Source: Candidatus Thiodiazotropha sp. (ex Monitilora ramsayi) (lineage in GTDB: Bacteria > Pseudomonadota > Gammaproteobacteria > Chromatiales > Chromatiaceae). From it: 47,037 nt of DNA. The translations under genes were made by a program, and so were the position numbers. Shown piece after piece: positions 9,425 to 17,734 of the stretch (position 1 is its first letter; each line of letters begins with the position of its first letter). A model generated the notes under the pieces. The model saw nothing but the letters and a program-made list of their open reading frames with translations, did not search any database and had not been told where the DNA came from. The DNA lies in assembly GCA_025655575.1 (NCBI GenBank), contig JAHXIP010000026.1:1-47037 (forward strand), in the 5' to 3' direction.

Positions 9425-9440
9425 AGCAACTGTTATGCCA
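9425..9440 (-). promoter_or_regulatory. sigma-54 (-24/-12) promoter of the hydrogenase operon
   Basis: On the minus strand TGGCAT-N5-TTGCT matches the RpoN consensus TGGCAC-N5-TTGCW, with GG and GC exactly 12 bp apart. It lies 75 bp before the hyaA start. Hydrogenase operons of other proteobacteria commonly use RpoN with a HoxA/HupR-type activator. I see no clear activator site upstream, and no activator gene in the window. Confidence 0.85.
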
Positions 9441-9853
9441 TGCAGTGTTTTATAATATAATTCAGTAGGTTAAAACTGACGCCATGAAAGGTGGATAGAT
9501 GTGATTGGTTAATTGGATGACCGATGCTCAATATGGGTGGATAGTGGCTTACCAGAAATTTTGTATGGGAATAGATGAGGGTCAACAATCGTCCGATACT
9601 AGGCTGGAGTATCCATATGGAAATCGACGAATAGTATCTGCAGATGTGCACACACAATCATATTTAGAATGCTCTCCAAGATGCGATCAAAGAACCACTT
9701 GATCACACCACACAACTCAATGCTGATCTAATGGCTGCCAGTCTGTTAAAATCGCCTCACAACCGCTTCTGCTTATGCCAAACGACGACCTGACGAATCG
9801 TCGGCCGTCGCATGGCGTAAAGCGTATCCACCTACTTTTTAGGCCGCCATCCC
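9441..9853. other. intergenic region upstream of hydrogenase operon
   Basis: About 410 bp between the hydrogenase promoter and the end of the vWA lipoprotein gene. Short open frames here show no ribosome binding sites or family resemblance, and I see no RNA gene. The part nearest the promoter should hold the RpoN activator sites, but I could not point to a convincing dyad. Confidence 0.5.
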
Positions 9854-10519
9854 TCATCTTGCCGCAATCAAGGTATCCAGGCGATCAAGGTCATTCACCA
9901 CGCGCCAATCGCCACCACCGTCGATCACCCGCTGCTGCCAAGCGGCAAGACGATTGAGGTAGTCTCGTGGATCGATATTGTCCGTACGCAGCTTGGTCAC
10001 GTTGAGGGCGACTACATGAATACCTGACAGGGTGATGGGAAAGTTCCGGATGTGGCCCTTTTTCAGATCCTCTTCGAGGTCGGAAAATACCAGTATGTAT
10101 TTTTCGCCCGCACCGGTTTCGTTAAGATACTCAGCGGCCTGGAGTACGCCGCCGGTGATGTCGGTATGGGCACTGCCATACCTTATCCTGTCGACAAACT
10201 TGTCCATTCTGCTCTTGAACTGACGTTTCTGACTATTGGCCATGCTCGGTCGCAGATCGAAAGTCATTTTGGAGATAATGTCCTTCTCACTAAAGCTGCC
10301 GCTGTCGATCCTGGCCGCCGCGATCGAGTCGCCGCTATCCAGGGTACCCAGTAAATAGTTAAGGATCGCTTGCGCCTTCGACAACTCCTCGGCATAGGTG
10401 CCCGAGGTATCGATGAGCAGATATACCGCCCGGTTCGAAGGCGTGTTCTGACTACAGGCTATCAAACCAGTCGTTAACAATAGCGTTAAAGCTATTTTCA
10501 TGATGGCGCTGTTATTCAT
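9854..10519 (-). CDS. von Willebrand factor A domain lipoprotein
   Basis: A 221-residue predicted lipoprotein. The signal peptide ends in a lipobox (TTGLIAC, Cys22). A vWA fold follows, with a MIDAS-like first motif DTSGT (residues 37-41) after a hydrophobic strand, a later TDITGG threonine and an FSDLEED strand end. vWA domains bind protein ligands through a metal ion. The ATG at 10519 is preferred over the upstream TTG at 10534 because GGGAG lies 8 nt before it. It follows the coiled-coil membrane protein gene on the same strand by 187 bp, with a hairpin right before its ribosome binding site. Its location next to a two-component system suggests an envelope-sensing or assembly role; this is inference. 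Confidence 0.85.
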   Translation of the reverse strand: MNNSAIMKIALTLLLTTGLIACSQNTPSNRAVYLLIDTSGTYAEELSKAQAILNYLLGTLDSGDSIAAARIDSGSFSEKDIISKMTFDLRPSMANSQKRQFKSRMDKFVDRIRYGSAHTDITGGVLQAAEYLNETGAGEKYILVFSDLEEDLKKGHIRNFPITLSGIHVVALNVTKLRTDNIDPRDYLNRLAAWQQRVIDGGGDWRVVNDLDRLDTLIAAR

Positions 10520-10534
10520 GATCGTAACTCCCAA

Positions 10535-10553
10535 GCCGGATGTAGCATCCGGC
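10535..10553. repeat. REP-like hairpin GCCGGATG-TAG-CATCCGGC
   Basis: A perfect 8-bp palindrome with a 3-base loop lies immediately before the ribosome binding site of the vWA lipoprotein gene. It has the form of a single REP unit. It could adjust mRNA stability between the two minus-strand genes or cover the 5' side of the ribosome binding site. Confidence 0.6.
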
Positions 10554-10705
10554 GATTCAATTTTGGTTGACGCATTGCATTGTACATCGGTCGAACTTTG
10601 GCAAATGAAGCCGCTTCCCAGGGGGATGTTCTCTCAATCTGTATTTTTCGATTGGAAAATCGCCCTTGGGCAGTAGTGCAACAGACGAATGCTTAAGCAC
10701 TTTTC

Positions 10706-12259
10706 TTAACGCTTGCCGAAAGCAAGGTCATCATCCGACAGCTCCGTGTCGCGCCGGCTTTTTCGAGCCGTTTTCTTTGCGGGCTTCTTGCCCGTCTCAT
10801 CGACATACATTGCCTTACTATCCTCAGCCGATGCAGGCTCTGTTTTTTGCTTGCCTGGCGCTCGAGTTCGGGATCTTACGGCGTGACGTATCAGCTTTTC
10901 GATAGCGAGCGGCACGCTGATCACCATGTCGTAGAGATAAACCGCTATCTTGCACAATTGATTTGCCGTACCTCCGATCAGGCGTAAAGCGATCGCGATG
11001 ACGCGCAGTACGGCCACAGAGATCACGCCCAACACGGTGCGCGAGGAGTGGATAAAAGACTCCAAGGGGATGGCCACGAATGAGAGTGCAAAGGGAAGTA
11101 CAAATCCCATTACCATCTGGCCGATTGAAGGTATCCACCGAAACTCCGCCTCTAGGACACTGCTACCGATCAGCGACTGTTTCAATGCCTCCCGATCCAG
11201 GGCCAGTAAATCTCGCATATAGGCCAACGACGCCTCGATGCAGGCAAGAATAAACAAGATGCTGAAGGTGATGAGCATCATCCGCTTGCGCATCTTGTCA
11301 TCCATATGGCCGATCACTGAAAAGAGTTTGGTGATCCGTAACGATTCCAGCAGAAACAGCCCCATCGCGATTTCAATCAAGATGATGACCAATGCCGCAA
11401 TGTTGGAGGTTTTCAGGCTACCGATGTAGCTCGAGCCGCCGACCATTTCGGACATCGGCATGGCGATAAGCTGGAAATTGATCAGACCACCCATCACCGC
11501 CACAAACAGCACCAAACCGGCAATGAAAAACTGTGTCAGCGAAGAAGCGGTCAAGGCGCGGGCGGCCTTGTCTTCACCGTCGCGTATGGCTTTGTACATC
11601 TCCATATGCCGGTCGATGGCCTCGGCGCGTTCCTGTGAAATGGAGACGGCGGTCTGGGTTTTATCCATTTTTCCGCTGAGCGATCGCCATTTGGACTGCA
11701 TGCCAGCCAGTATGTCATGACGCTCACCGGTAGCCTTTTGATATGCCTTGAGAGTCTCCTCGTGAGCTTTGACCACCTTCTCCTTGATATTCTCAAGAAT
11801 ATCGGAGACCAGCGGATCACTCTGTTTCGGCAATTCCGATATGGTCTGCACGACACTCAACCACTCAGGTGGCAATGGCGGCGTATCGGTGGACGACTCA
11901 TAGTCTTTTTCCAATTGATCGATCACGTCGCTGAGCTTGCGGTGCAGCACGGGATAGCGGCTCAGATCTTTGGCCACAATCTCACTGACACGGGTAAACT
12001 CCCGCTCAATGACCTTTTCAGTAGCCTCGCGACCCTGGGCCAGTATCACCTCTTTGTTACGGTTGATGGCCTGACGTTCAATGTTGGTCACCCCACGCGA
12101 GGCGCTGCGCATAAAGCGATATAACATGCGGCCGGTGCTTTTCAGCATCTGGTGGGCCGGCAGGCGCGCCAGATAAAGTACGGTAATCAGTACAACCAGC
12201 CAGACCCCCAGTGTGATACCGGGCTGGTCGGACCAGATCATCAGCAAGTCTGAAAACAT
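10706..12259 (-). CDS. coiled-coil polytopic membrane protein, unknown function
   Basis: A 517-residue protein I cannot assign to a named family. One N-terminal transmembrane helix (about 15-33) precedes a long charged, helical, coiled-coil-prone segment (about 45-230, for example RNKEVILAQGREATEKVIER). Five further hydrophobic segments follow between about 240 and 440 (such as FFIAGLVLFVAVMGGLI and LITFSILFILACIEASLAY). The C-terminal tail is Lys/Arg-rich and ends in an acidic patch before GKR. The start at 12259 (MFSDLLMIW) is chosen because GGAGAG lies 7 nt upstream; the longer TTG/ATG options lack one. It is probably cotranscribed with the vWA lipoprotein and diverges from the response regulator gene. 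Confidence 0.85.
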   Translation of the reverse strand: MFSDLLMIWSDQPGITLGVWLVVLITVLYLARLPAHQMLKSTGRMLYRFMRSASRGVTNIERQAINRNKEVILAQGREATEKVIEREFTRVSEIVAKDLSRYPVLHRKLSDVIDQLEKDYESSTDTPPLPPEWLSVVQTISELPKQSDPLVSDILENIKEKVVKAHEETLKAYQKATGERHDILAGMQSKWRSLSGKMDKTQTAVSISQERAEAIDRHMEMYKAIRDGEDKAARALTASSLTQFFIAGLVLFVAVMGGLINFQLIAMPMSEMVGGSSYIGSLKTSNIAALVIILIEIAMGLFLLESLRITKLFSVIGHMDDKMRKRMMLITFSILFILACIEASLAYMRDLLALDREALKQSLIGSSVLEAEFRWIPSIGQMVMGFVLPFALSFVAIPLESFIHSSRTVLGVISVAVLRVIAIALRLIGGTANQLCKIAVYLYDMVISVPLAIEKLIRHAVRSRTRAPGKQKTEPASAEDSKAMYVDETGKKPAKKTARKSRRDTELSDDDLAFGKR

Positions 12260-12410
12260 GATTGCTCTCCTATCAATTTGTGAACAGTGGCGCACGGAAA
12301 CATTTCCAGCGCTGTTGAGGAGAGATTTTTAGCTATGCTTGTGAATAATCTGTGAGTTCCAGCGGCAACGTTGTGCAGGCTAGGAAGCTGGTGACCAAAC
12401 CCCAACCAAA

Positions 12411-12426
12411 TGTGACGCGGTTCACA
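12411..12426. promoter_or_regulatory. CRP/Vfr-like operator palindrome
   Basis: TGTGA-N6-TCACA, extended to a perfect AATGTGA/TCACATT dyad, lies in the divergent intergenic region 26 bp before the response regulator ATG. It matches the cAMP-receptor protein consensus of gammaproteobacteria. Its closeness to the response regulator start would fit repression of that gene, or activation of the divergent membrane protein gene. Confidence 0.7.
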
Positions 12427-12451
12427 TTATATTATTGTGCATTCTCTAGTT

Positions 12452-13243
12452 ATGGCAAGACTCTTCTGGGTGGAAGACCAGACACACTGGATCGATAAAT
12501 TCACCGAAATTCTGCAAACCACCGATTTTGACGGTAGCCGGAACAGCCTGGAGATATTCAAATTTCCAGCGGCAGCTAAACAGCGCATTGTCACGCTCGA
12601 TGAGCAGTCGAAGCCCGACATCGCCATCCTGGACGCCCACATGAACGGCTCGGACCAGGCAGGTTTCAGCGTCTCACGCGCCTTACGAAAAAGGTGGCCG
12701 CAGTTGCCGATTATCTACCTTTCCGAACACAGCGGCACCAAACTCGAAAAGCAGGCCTTCGAGCAAGCCAATGCCGAAGACTTCATTGCCAAACACCAAC
12801 GCAATATCGAAGCGGTGCTCTGCTGGCGGATCAAGGCGGCACTGAAAAAAAGTCGTCAGCAATCAACGGGGCCAGACGATACCATCGAAAGCGGAAGCCT
12901 GCGTATCGACCTGGTCAGTTGGGAGGTCTACTGGAAGGGCGTCAAACTGATGAATCCCCATAATCCGAAACGACCGCTGGCGCCGACACCGCGAAAAATT
13001 CTGCGTTACCTGGTGCAGCGAAGCCCCCGCGCATTGACAACGGATCAAGTCGTGGAATTACTCGATGCTGATCCGGAACGTTTTTCATACGCAAATTATC
13101 GCCAGCATATCAAGACACTACGCAGCGCCTTTGAGCTGGCCGAAGGGAATAGCGGTCATTTCAATGCCCTGTGCAAAGAGGGGCGCGGCATCGTCACTTT
13201 CGGCGATCTACACGCCTACAGCTGGAAACCGGATAAAGCGTGA
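12452..13243 (+). CDS. response regulator, receiver plus winged-helix output
   Basis: A 263-residue two-component regulator. The receiver has the acidic pair near the N-terminus (FWVED), the phosphoacceptor Asp in AILDAHMNG, a Ser in IIYLSEHSG and the conserved Lys in DFIAKHQ. The C-terminal half (about 150-255) looks like an OmpR/PhoB-type winged helix (LAPTPRKILRYLVQRSPRALTTDQVVELL), though divergent. The ATG at 12452 is used; an upstream GTG at 12437 is possible and neither has a strong ribosome binding site. Its stop overlaps the kinase start (GTGA), so the two are coupled. The likely targets include the divergent membrane protein/vWA genes. Confidence 0.88.
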   Translation: MARLFWVEDQTHWIDKFTEILQTTDFDGSRNSLEIFKFPAAAKQRIVTLDEQSKPDIAILDAHMNGSDQAGFSVSRALRKRWPQLPIIYLSEHSGTKLEKQAFEQANAEDFIAKHQRNIEAVLCWRIKAALKKSRQQSTGPDDTIESGSLRIDLVSWEVYWKGVKLMNPHNPKRPLAPTPRKILRYLVQRSPRALTTDQVVELLDADPERFSYANYRQHIKTLRSAFELAEGNSGHFNALCKEGRGIVTFGDLHAYSWKPDKA

Positions 13244-14829
13244 AAACGAATACTATCTTATATCCCTATTTTACTGCCTTGATGGCGGTACTGGTGATTA
13301 CCTATCTCTTTCTCCTGGGACACCCGAATATCGCCGACGCATACAAAATACCGGTCGCGGTTTTTTCACCGCAATGGAAATGGATACTGATTAGCGCTTT
13401 TGCGCTCACATTGATCTTGGAGTTTCGTATCTATCGGCGTCGGTGCAAATCACAGGCCAAGGAGATAGCACACTTCAAGCATCAGGTTGAAGAGCTATTG
13501 GAGAACAAGAAACAGATACAGGCAAGAGCCCATGTCTATGCCGGTCATGCGGATAAATTGAAGCTGTTTATCAGCGACAAGCTGATCGAATATATCGAAT
13601 ATGACGAGAAGTTTCTCCACTTCAAGAGTATCGCATCAGAGGTGCGTCATAACGGCGTGATCAGCTACGATAAGATCAAGACGGTCCTGACCGAGCAAAT
13701 GGAGCAACTTGATAACTTTGAAGAGATCGAGCCGCTGCAGTCGGCTCTTGAGAGCCTGATCTATCTGTGGGACCTGCTGGATCTCTCAACCGCCGACAAT
13801 ATCGCACTGCATATTGCCAACCAGATCTGTGAAAGCGAAGAGACCATCTTTCAGTCGGAGCTGAGTGGAGACGAGCGCGAACCCTACCCTTCCCAGAATG
13901 TGTTTACAGCCGAAGGCGCTCTGGATAAGTCACTGAAACGCTGCTTCGGCGTCACCTTAGTCGACACCGATTACAGACACATCAGTGTCGACGGTCATTC
14001 GCTGTCACGCCTCTCCATCAAGCCAGTCGATCTGTTGCTCGGCAACGAAAATCATCTGGTATTGGCACTTGAGAACCTGATCAGCAATGCACAATTCTAT
14101 GCCGGCCAACGTCGCTACAAGCAAAAACACGCAGGTATTGCTATCTTTCTAGACCAGTTGGACGACTTCGCCCGATTTCGCGTCTTCAATCGCGGACCCC
14201 ATATCGATAGTGAAAATACGGAGTATATCTATCAACTGGGTTTTTCCACCCGACGCAGAAGGGAGCACCATGGCAAGGGCTTGGGTCTCTACTTCGTGAA
14301 TGAGATCGTCAAAGGTTATGACGGAAAACTGGAATACCGCAATATTGACAATCATAACGAGGTCGTATCACTGCGGATAGAGACAACCGATGGTGAGATC
14401 ATCACCGATGTCATCGAAATCCTGATCGATGAGGAGAAGCCGCTGTGCCGAAAATCCGGCGCCGGCCAGGGCGAGAGCCAGCAGGAGTGGAAATTTTTCG
14501 GAGCAGTGGACAACATTGAGATCACCCATCGCAGCGACCAAAGAACCCATCGTATTGACGGGGAGAAGCTGTCCCATCGCGATCTCATCTACGACCCCAG
14601 CCAACCATCCTACCCCCGTTGGCAGCTCGAATTAAGGCGGAAATATAAAAACACCTTGCTGAAATTCAGGCCGCTTGACATCAGCGGCGTGGAATTCGAG
14701 CTGCGGCTGCCGACCCTCAACGCCAGGCTGAACGGCGAATTGCTCAGCCCAGACGAAGAGACCATGGAGCACCAGGTTTCGCAGATCAAGGCTCGTTTTA
14801 TAGATCAAGAGAATCTCAAGATAAGCTAA
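13240..14829 (+). CDS. membrane sensor histidine kinase, atypical
   Basis: A 529-residue kinase with GTG start overlapping the response regulator stop by 4 bp. Two transmembrane helices (about 8-27 and 48-64) leave only about 20 residues in the periplasm, so it probably senses through the membrane, a partner protein or the cytoplasm. A coiled coil (65-110) leads to a divergent helical dimerisation region; His137 in SEVRHNG is the best phosphoacceptor candidate but no canonical H-box is present. The HATPase domain is clear: N-box ENLISNAQF (278-286), a G1-like RGP (318-320) without the usual DxGxG, and G2 GKGLGLY (345-351). A C-terminal extension of about 140 residues after the ATPase core is unusual. 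Confidence 0.88.
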   Translation: MKTNTILYPYFTALMAVLVITYLFLLGHPNIADAYKIPVAVFSPQWKWILISAFALTLILEFRIYRRRCKSQAKEIAHFKHQVEELLENKKQIQARAHVYAGHADKLKLFISDKLIEYIEYDEKFLHFKSIASEVRHNGVISYDKIKTVLTEQMEQLDNFEEIEPLQSALESLIYLWDLLDLSTADNIALHIANQICESEETIFQSELSGDEREPYPSQNVFTAEGALDKSLKRCFGVTLVDTDYRHISVDGHSLSRLSIKPVDLLLGNENHLVLALENLISNAQFYAGQRRYKQKHAGIAIFLDQLDDFARFRVFNRGPHIDSENTEYIYQLGFSTRRRREHHGKGLGLYFVNEIVKGYDGKLEYRNIDNHNEVVSLRIETTDGEIITDVIEILIDEEKPLCRKSGAGQGESQQEWKFFGAVDNIEITHRSDQRTHRIDGEKLSHRDLIYDPSQPSYPRWQLELRRKYKNTLLKFRPLDISGVEFELRLPTLNARLNGELLSPDEETMEHQVSQIKARFIDQENLKIS

Positions 14830-14860
14830 GACTTCAATATGGAGGAGTCTTGATCATTTT
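14828..14860 (+). terminator. possible terminator after kinase gene
   Basis: A 6-bp stem (AAGACT/AGTCTT) with a 12-base loop directly follows the stop codon, with a short run of T after GATCA. It is a weak candidate. Confidence 0.35.
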
Positions 14861-15180
14861 ATGCACACATTCATAGGTTGCCCAGCCAACTCTGGCCGCA
14901 AGCCTAAAAAGTGAAAGGCAACACACACACCTTAAGTTTCTCTTAAAGAAATTATGCTTAGTTAGCGGTGAACTATCGGTATTCATCATGTTCACTGATG
15001 TGGTTGCCGGAAACCTGGTCGAAACCTCGAACCAAGCTGGGATTCCGCCTGGTTATCGATGCAGGGGGTCCTATGGTTAAGGTATCCTCTGGAGAAGGTG
15101 AGGCTAGGGCCTGCTATCCTCATCTTGTTGCAGAGCAGTCAGTAAAGCATTTCGCGGATTCATGCATGGAGATATAAAGA
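14861..15180. other. intergenic region before DsrL-like gene
   Basis: About 320 bp with one short open frame (14968-15177) that has no family resemblance. It presumably contains the promoter of the oxidoreductase gene; GGAG lies 10 nt before that ATG. I see no RNA gene. Confidence 0.5.
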
Positions 15181-17112
15181 ATGAGTGATTTTGATCCGAC
15201 CTATCGACGTTATCAAGATGGCGAGAACGAGAACTACGACTGGGACAGCGACGTAGTGAACCAGGGCGAGTCCTATATCTGCCCCACCTATATTCAGCGA
15301 ACGCCGCCCTGCCAGAACGCCTGCCCATCGGGACATGATATCCGCGGCTGGTTGTCGATAGTGCGAGGTCAGGACAAGCCCCAGGACGACCAGCCCTGGC
15401 AGGCCTATGCATTTGAACGCTTGACCCAGGCGAACCCCTTCCCTTCAATCATGGGTCGGGTATGTCCCGCTCCCTGCCAGGAGGGGTGTAACCGTAACAG
15501 CCTAGACGGCCATGTCGGCATCAACTCCATCGAGCAGTATATCGGTGACTGGGCACGCGAGCACAATCTCGCCTTCTCCGCTCCCGAAGCCGATTCCGGC
15601 AAGCGGGTGGCCATTATCGGCGGCGGACCGGCCGGCCTTGCCGCTGCCCTGTTTCTGCGCCGTCTCGGCCATCACTCCACCATCTTCGAAGCCCACAGCG
15701 CGCTGGGGGGCCAGATGGTGTTCGGCATCCCCGGCTACCGCATTCCCAGGGACGTGCTGGAGCATGAGATTCAGCGCATCCTCGACGTGGGTGGCATAGA
15801 GGTCAATCTGAATACCCGGGTGGGACGGGATGTGAAGGTCGAAGCCCTGGAGCAGGAGTACGACGCCATCTTCTGGAGTGTGGGCACGGTGGTTGGAAAA
15901 CCGCTACGGGTCGAAGGCGGCGAAGCCCCCAACTGCGTGGATGGCATGACTTTCCTTAAGGCCTTCAATAGCGGCTCCCTGAAGTATCTCGATGGACGTA
16001 TCTTGGTGATCGGCGGTGGCGACACCGCCATGGACGTGGCCGCCGTGGCCAAACGCATCGGACAGGTGACTGACCTTGACAATAGCGAGCACCCTGATGC
16101 TGTGCTCAACGGCTCCGGCAACCAATCCGACAAGCAGACTGAGAAACGCACCGACGCCGACTGCTGGCTGGTCTATCGACGCCCCATCGACAAGGCACCC
16201 TGCACCAAGCACGAACTGGAGGCCTGTATCACCGAGGGCGTGGAGATTCACGACAGCCTCGCCCCCCTCGAAGTCGTAGTGGATGGACAGGGCCGAGCAC
16301 GGGCTCTGAAAGTACAGCCAGTGGATTGGTCCTCCGGCAAGATGGAGGCCAACGGTGAGCCTATCGAGATCGAGTGCAGCCTGATCGTGGCCGCCACCGG
16401 CCAGACAGGTGACTACGAAGGCATCGATAGCATTGCCAACGACTGGAATCAGATCGACGCTGAGCGGAGCATGCAGGTCAAAGGCAAGACCGGCCACTTT
16501 GTGGGTGGAGATGCGGTGAATCCTCACCTGCTGACCACCGCCATCGGCCAGGCCTCTATCGCGGTAGAGGGTATCGACAAATACCTGCGTGGTGAGGCAT
16601 ACGACGATCGGCCCAAGGTAGAGGGTCACCACTTCGATCTGCTGCAGGAACTCGCCGACAAAAATCTCACCCCTGAAGAGTACAGTCATGGCCAGACCTG
16701 GGGCACCAACAGTGCCAAATGGTCGGTTCATAACTTCGAGGATCGGGCGAATGCGGATGTCATCAAGACCGACGCCCTCTTCACCGGACACTTTCCCTAC
16801 GAGCCTGTACATGCCCGTAGTGAAATGGATGTGAATGTCTCCAATGTATTGGGCAGCATGATCGAGCGCTTCATGGGGCTCACCGAGGAAAAAGCTGTCA
16901 GTGAGGCCAAGCGCTGCATGAGCTGCGGTTTCTGCTTCGAATGTGACAACTGCGTCATCTACTGCCCGCAGGATGCGGTTCAACGGGTTAAAAAGGACGA
17001 GCGGACCATAGGGCGCTATGTGGAGACCGACTATACCCGCTGTGTCGGCTGCCACATCTGCAAGGAGGTTTGCCCCACCGGCTACATTGACATGGGACTG
17101 GGCCAGTACTGA
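15181..17112 (+). CDS. GltD/DsrL-like NAD(P)H iron-sulfur flavoprotein oxidoreductase
   Basis: A 643-residue oxidoreductase of the glutamate-synthase small-subunit superfamily. The N-terminal alpha-helical iron-sulfur region has Cys34, 44, 48, 95, 99 and 103 (TPPCQNACPSGHD, GRVCPAPCQEGC). An FAD Rossmann motif follows (GGGPAG, about 147-152), then an NAD(P) motif (VIGGGDTAMDVA, about 280). The C-terminal extension carries two ferredoxin-type [4Fe-4S] motifs (CFECDNCVIYCP, about 585-596, and CVGCHICKEVCP, 621-632). This architecture matches DsrL, the NAD(P)H oxidoreductase of sulfur oxidisers, which is also about 650 residues. Here it stands alone rather than in a dsr operon, so the partner is unknown and it could be another GltD-like enzyme. 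Downstream is the IR element and hydrogenase remnant. Confidence 0.85.
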   Translation: MSDFDPTYRRYQDGENENYDWDSDVVNQGESYICPTYIQRTPPCQNACPSGHDIRGWLSIVRGQDKPQDDQPWQAYAFERLTQANPFPSIMGRVCPAPCQEGCNRNSLDGHVGINSIEQYIGDWAREHNLAFSAPEADSGKRVAIIGGGPAGLAAALFLRRLGHHSTIFEAHSALGGQMVFGIPGYRIPRDVLEHEIQRILDVGGIEVNLNTRVGRDVKVEALEQEYDAIFWSVGTVVGKPLRVEGGEAPNCVDGMTFLKAFNSGSLKYLDGRILVIGGGDTAMDVAAVAKRIGQVTDLDNSEHPDAVLNGSGNQSDKQTEKRTDADCWLVYRRPIDKAPCTKHELEACITEGVEIHDSLAPLEVVVDGQGRARALKVQPVDWSSGKMEANGEPIEIECSLIVAATGQTGDYEGIDSIANDWNQIDAERSMQVKGKTGHFVGGDAVNPHLLTTAIGQASIAVEGIDKYLRGEAYDDRPKVEGHHFDLLQELADKNLTPEEYSHGQTWGTNSAKWSVHNFEDRANADVIKTDALFTGHFPYEPVHARSEMDVNVSNVLGSMIERFMGLTEEKAVSEAKRCMSCGFCFECDNCVIYCPQDAVQRVKKDERTIGRYVETDYTRCVGCHICKEVCPTGYIDMGLGQY

Positions 17113-17131
17113 GCAGAGACAATAATGTTTA

Positions 17132-17339
17132 GGGTCAGAGGGAAATGGGAAATGGCACCTAGTTCAGCGTCAAGACACCCATTCTACCTGGGTTAATCAG
17201 CAGTTTTGGTGTAGCAGAGCCCCTACTGTTCAATTCAGGGTGTAGGGTGGGGCCCCGCCCCACCAAATTGGCTTAAGTAAGTGCCATTCGGCTCAGAGGG
17301 CGAGATCTTCAAGCCTTAGAAATTATTGTTCTCTGACCC
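17132..17339. mobile_element. inverted-repeat-bounded element, MITE-like
   Basis: A 208-bp non-coding segment bounded by a 9-bp inverted repeat, GGGTCAGAG at 17132 and CTCTGACCC ending at 17339. Just inside are a second inverted pair (AATGGCAC near 17152 and GTGCCATT near 17281) and an internal strong hairpin (17246-17264). It lies directly against the truncated end of the hydrogenase remnant. The layout suggests a small non-autonomous element, but no clear target duplication was found. Confidence 0.5.
17246..17264. repeat. GC-rich perfect hairpin GGTGGGGC-CCC-GCCCCACC
   Basis: An 8-bp perfect stem with a 3-base loop. It has the form of a common intergenic palindrome of gammaproteobacteria and may serve as a bidirectional transcription barrier between the oxidoreductase gene and the hydrogenase remnant. 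Confidence 0.7.
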
Positions 17340-17349
17340 GGTTTATCCT

Positions 17350-17661
17350 ACGTGATGATCACCCCCGCCTCATGGCCTGCCGCAGCCATGAGGGTGTCGT
17401 CATAGTCGAGGGAGATCATCGACAGCACAACGTCTTTGGCCAACGGGTGGGCGGAGCGGATAAAGGAATCGGACCAGCAGGTACACACCAGGCCGTGCAG
17501 CCGGCGCACCGGGATACGCGGTCTGGTCTCCATCGACTCGGCGATACGGCGCACCAGTGCCGGTCCCAGGCCGAGAGCTGAAGCAGTGAGACTGCAGAAT
17601 TTCAAAAAGCTGCGTGTGTGATGCCCTGACACTGCATGACGTCATAAAAGGTTTCGGTCAT
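17350..17661 (-). pseudogene. truncated, frameshifted second hydrogenase small-subunit gene
   Basis: The first 100 or so codons of a hyaA paralogue, closely matching 9040-9350. A one-base deletion removes one Arg codon position of the Tat motif (TRRSF region, near 17610) and shifts the frame. The CTCC cluster motif reads CTCW, losing a proximal-cluster cysteine. Homology stops near 17350, 10 bp from the inverted-repeat element, so the rest of the gene has been deleted. The upstream region including a -24/-12 promoter is still recognisable. This is the remnant of a duplicated hydrogenase operon. Confidence 0.92.
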
Positions 17662-17734
17662 CACCGGACTCCTCTCTTATTATGTCGTATCGCGAAATGC
17701 AGGGGATAGTCTATTTCGCTGATATCGATCGCTG

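Noticed and set aside
9505..9702. 65-codon plus-strand frame upstream of the hydrogenase promoter
   Set aside because: No ribosome binding site or recognisable protein pattern; the region is more likely regulatory.
15904..17055. Long 383-codon open frame on the minus strand inside the DsrL-like gene
   Set aside because: It is antisense to a gene with clear FAD, NAD(P) and Fe-S motifs and shows no motifs of its own; it is a codon-bias shadow.
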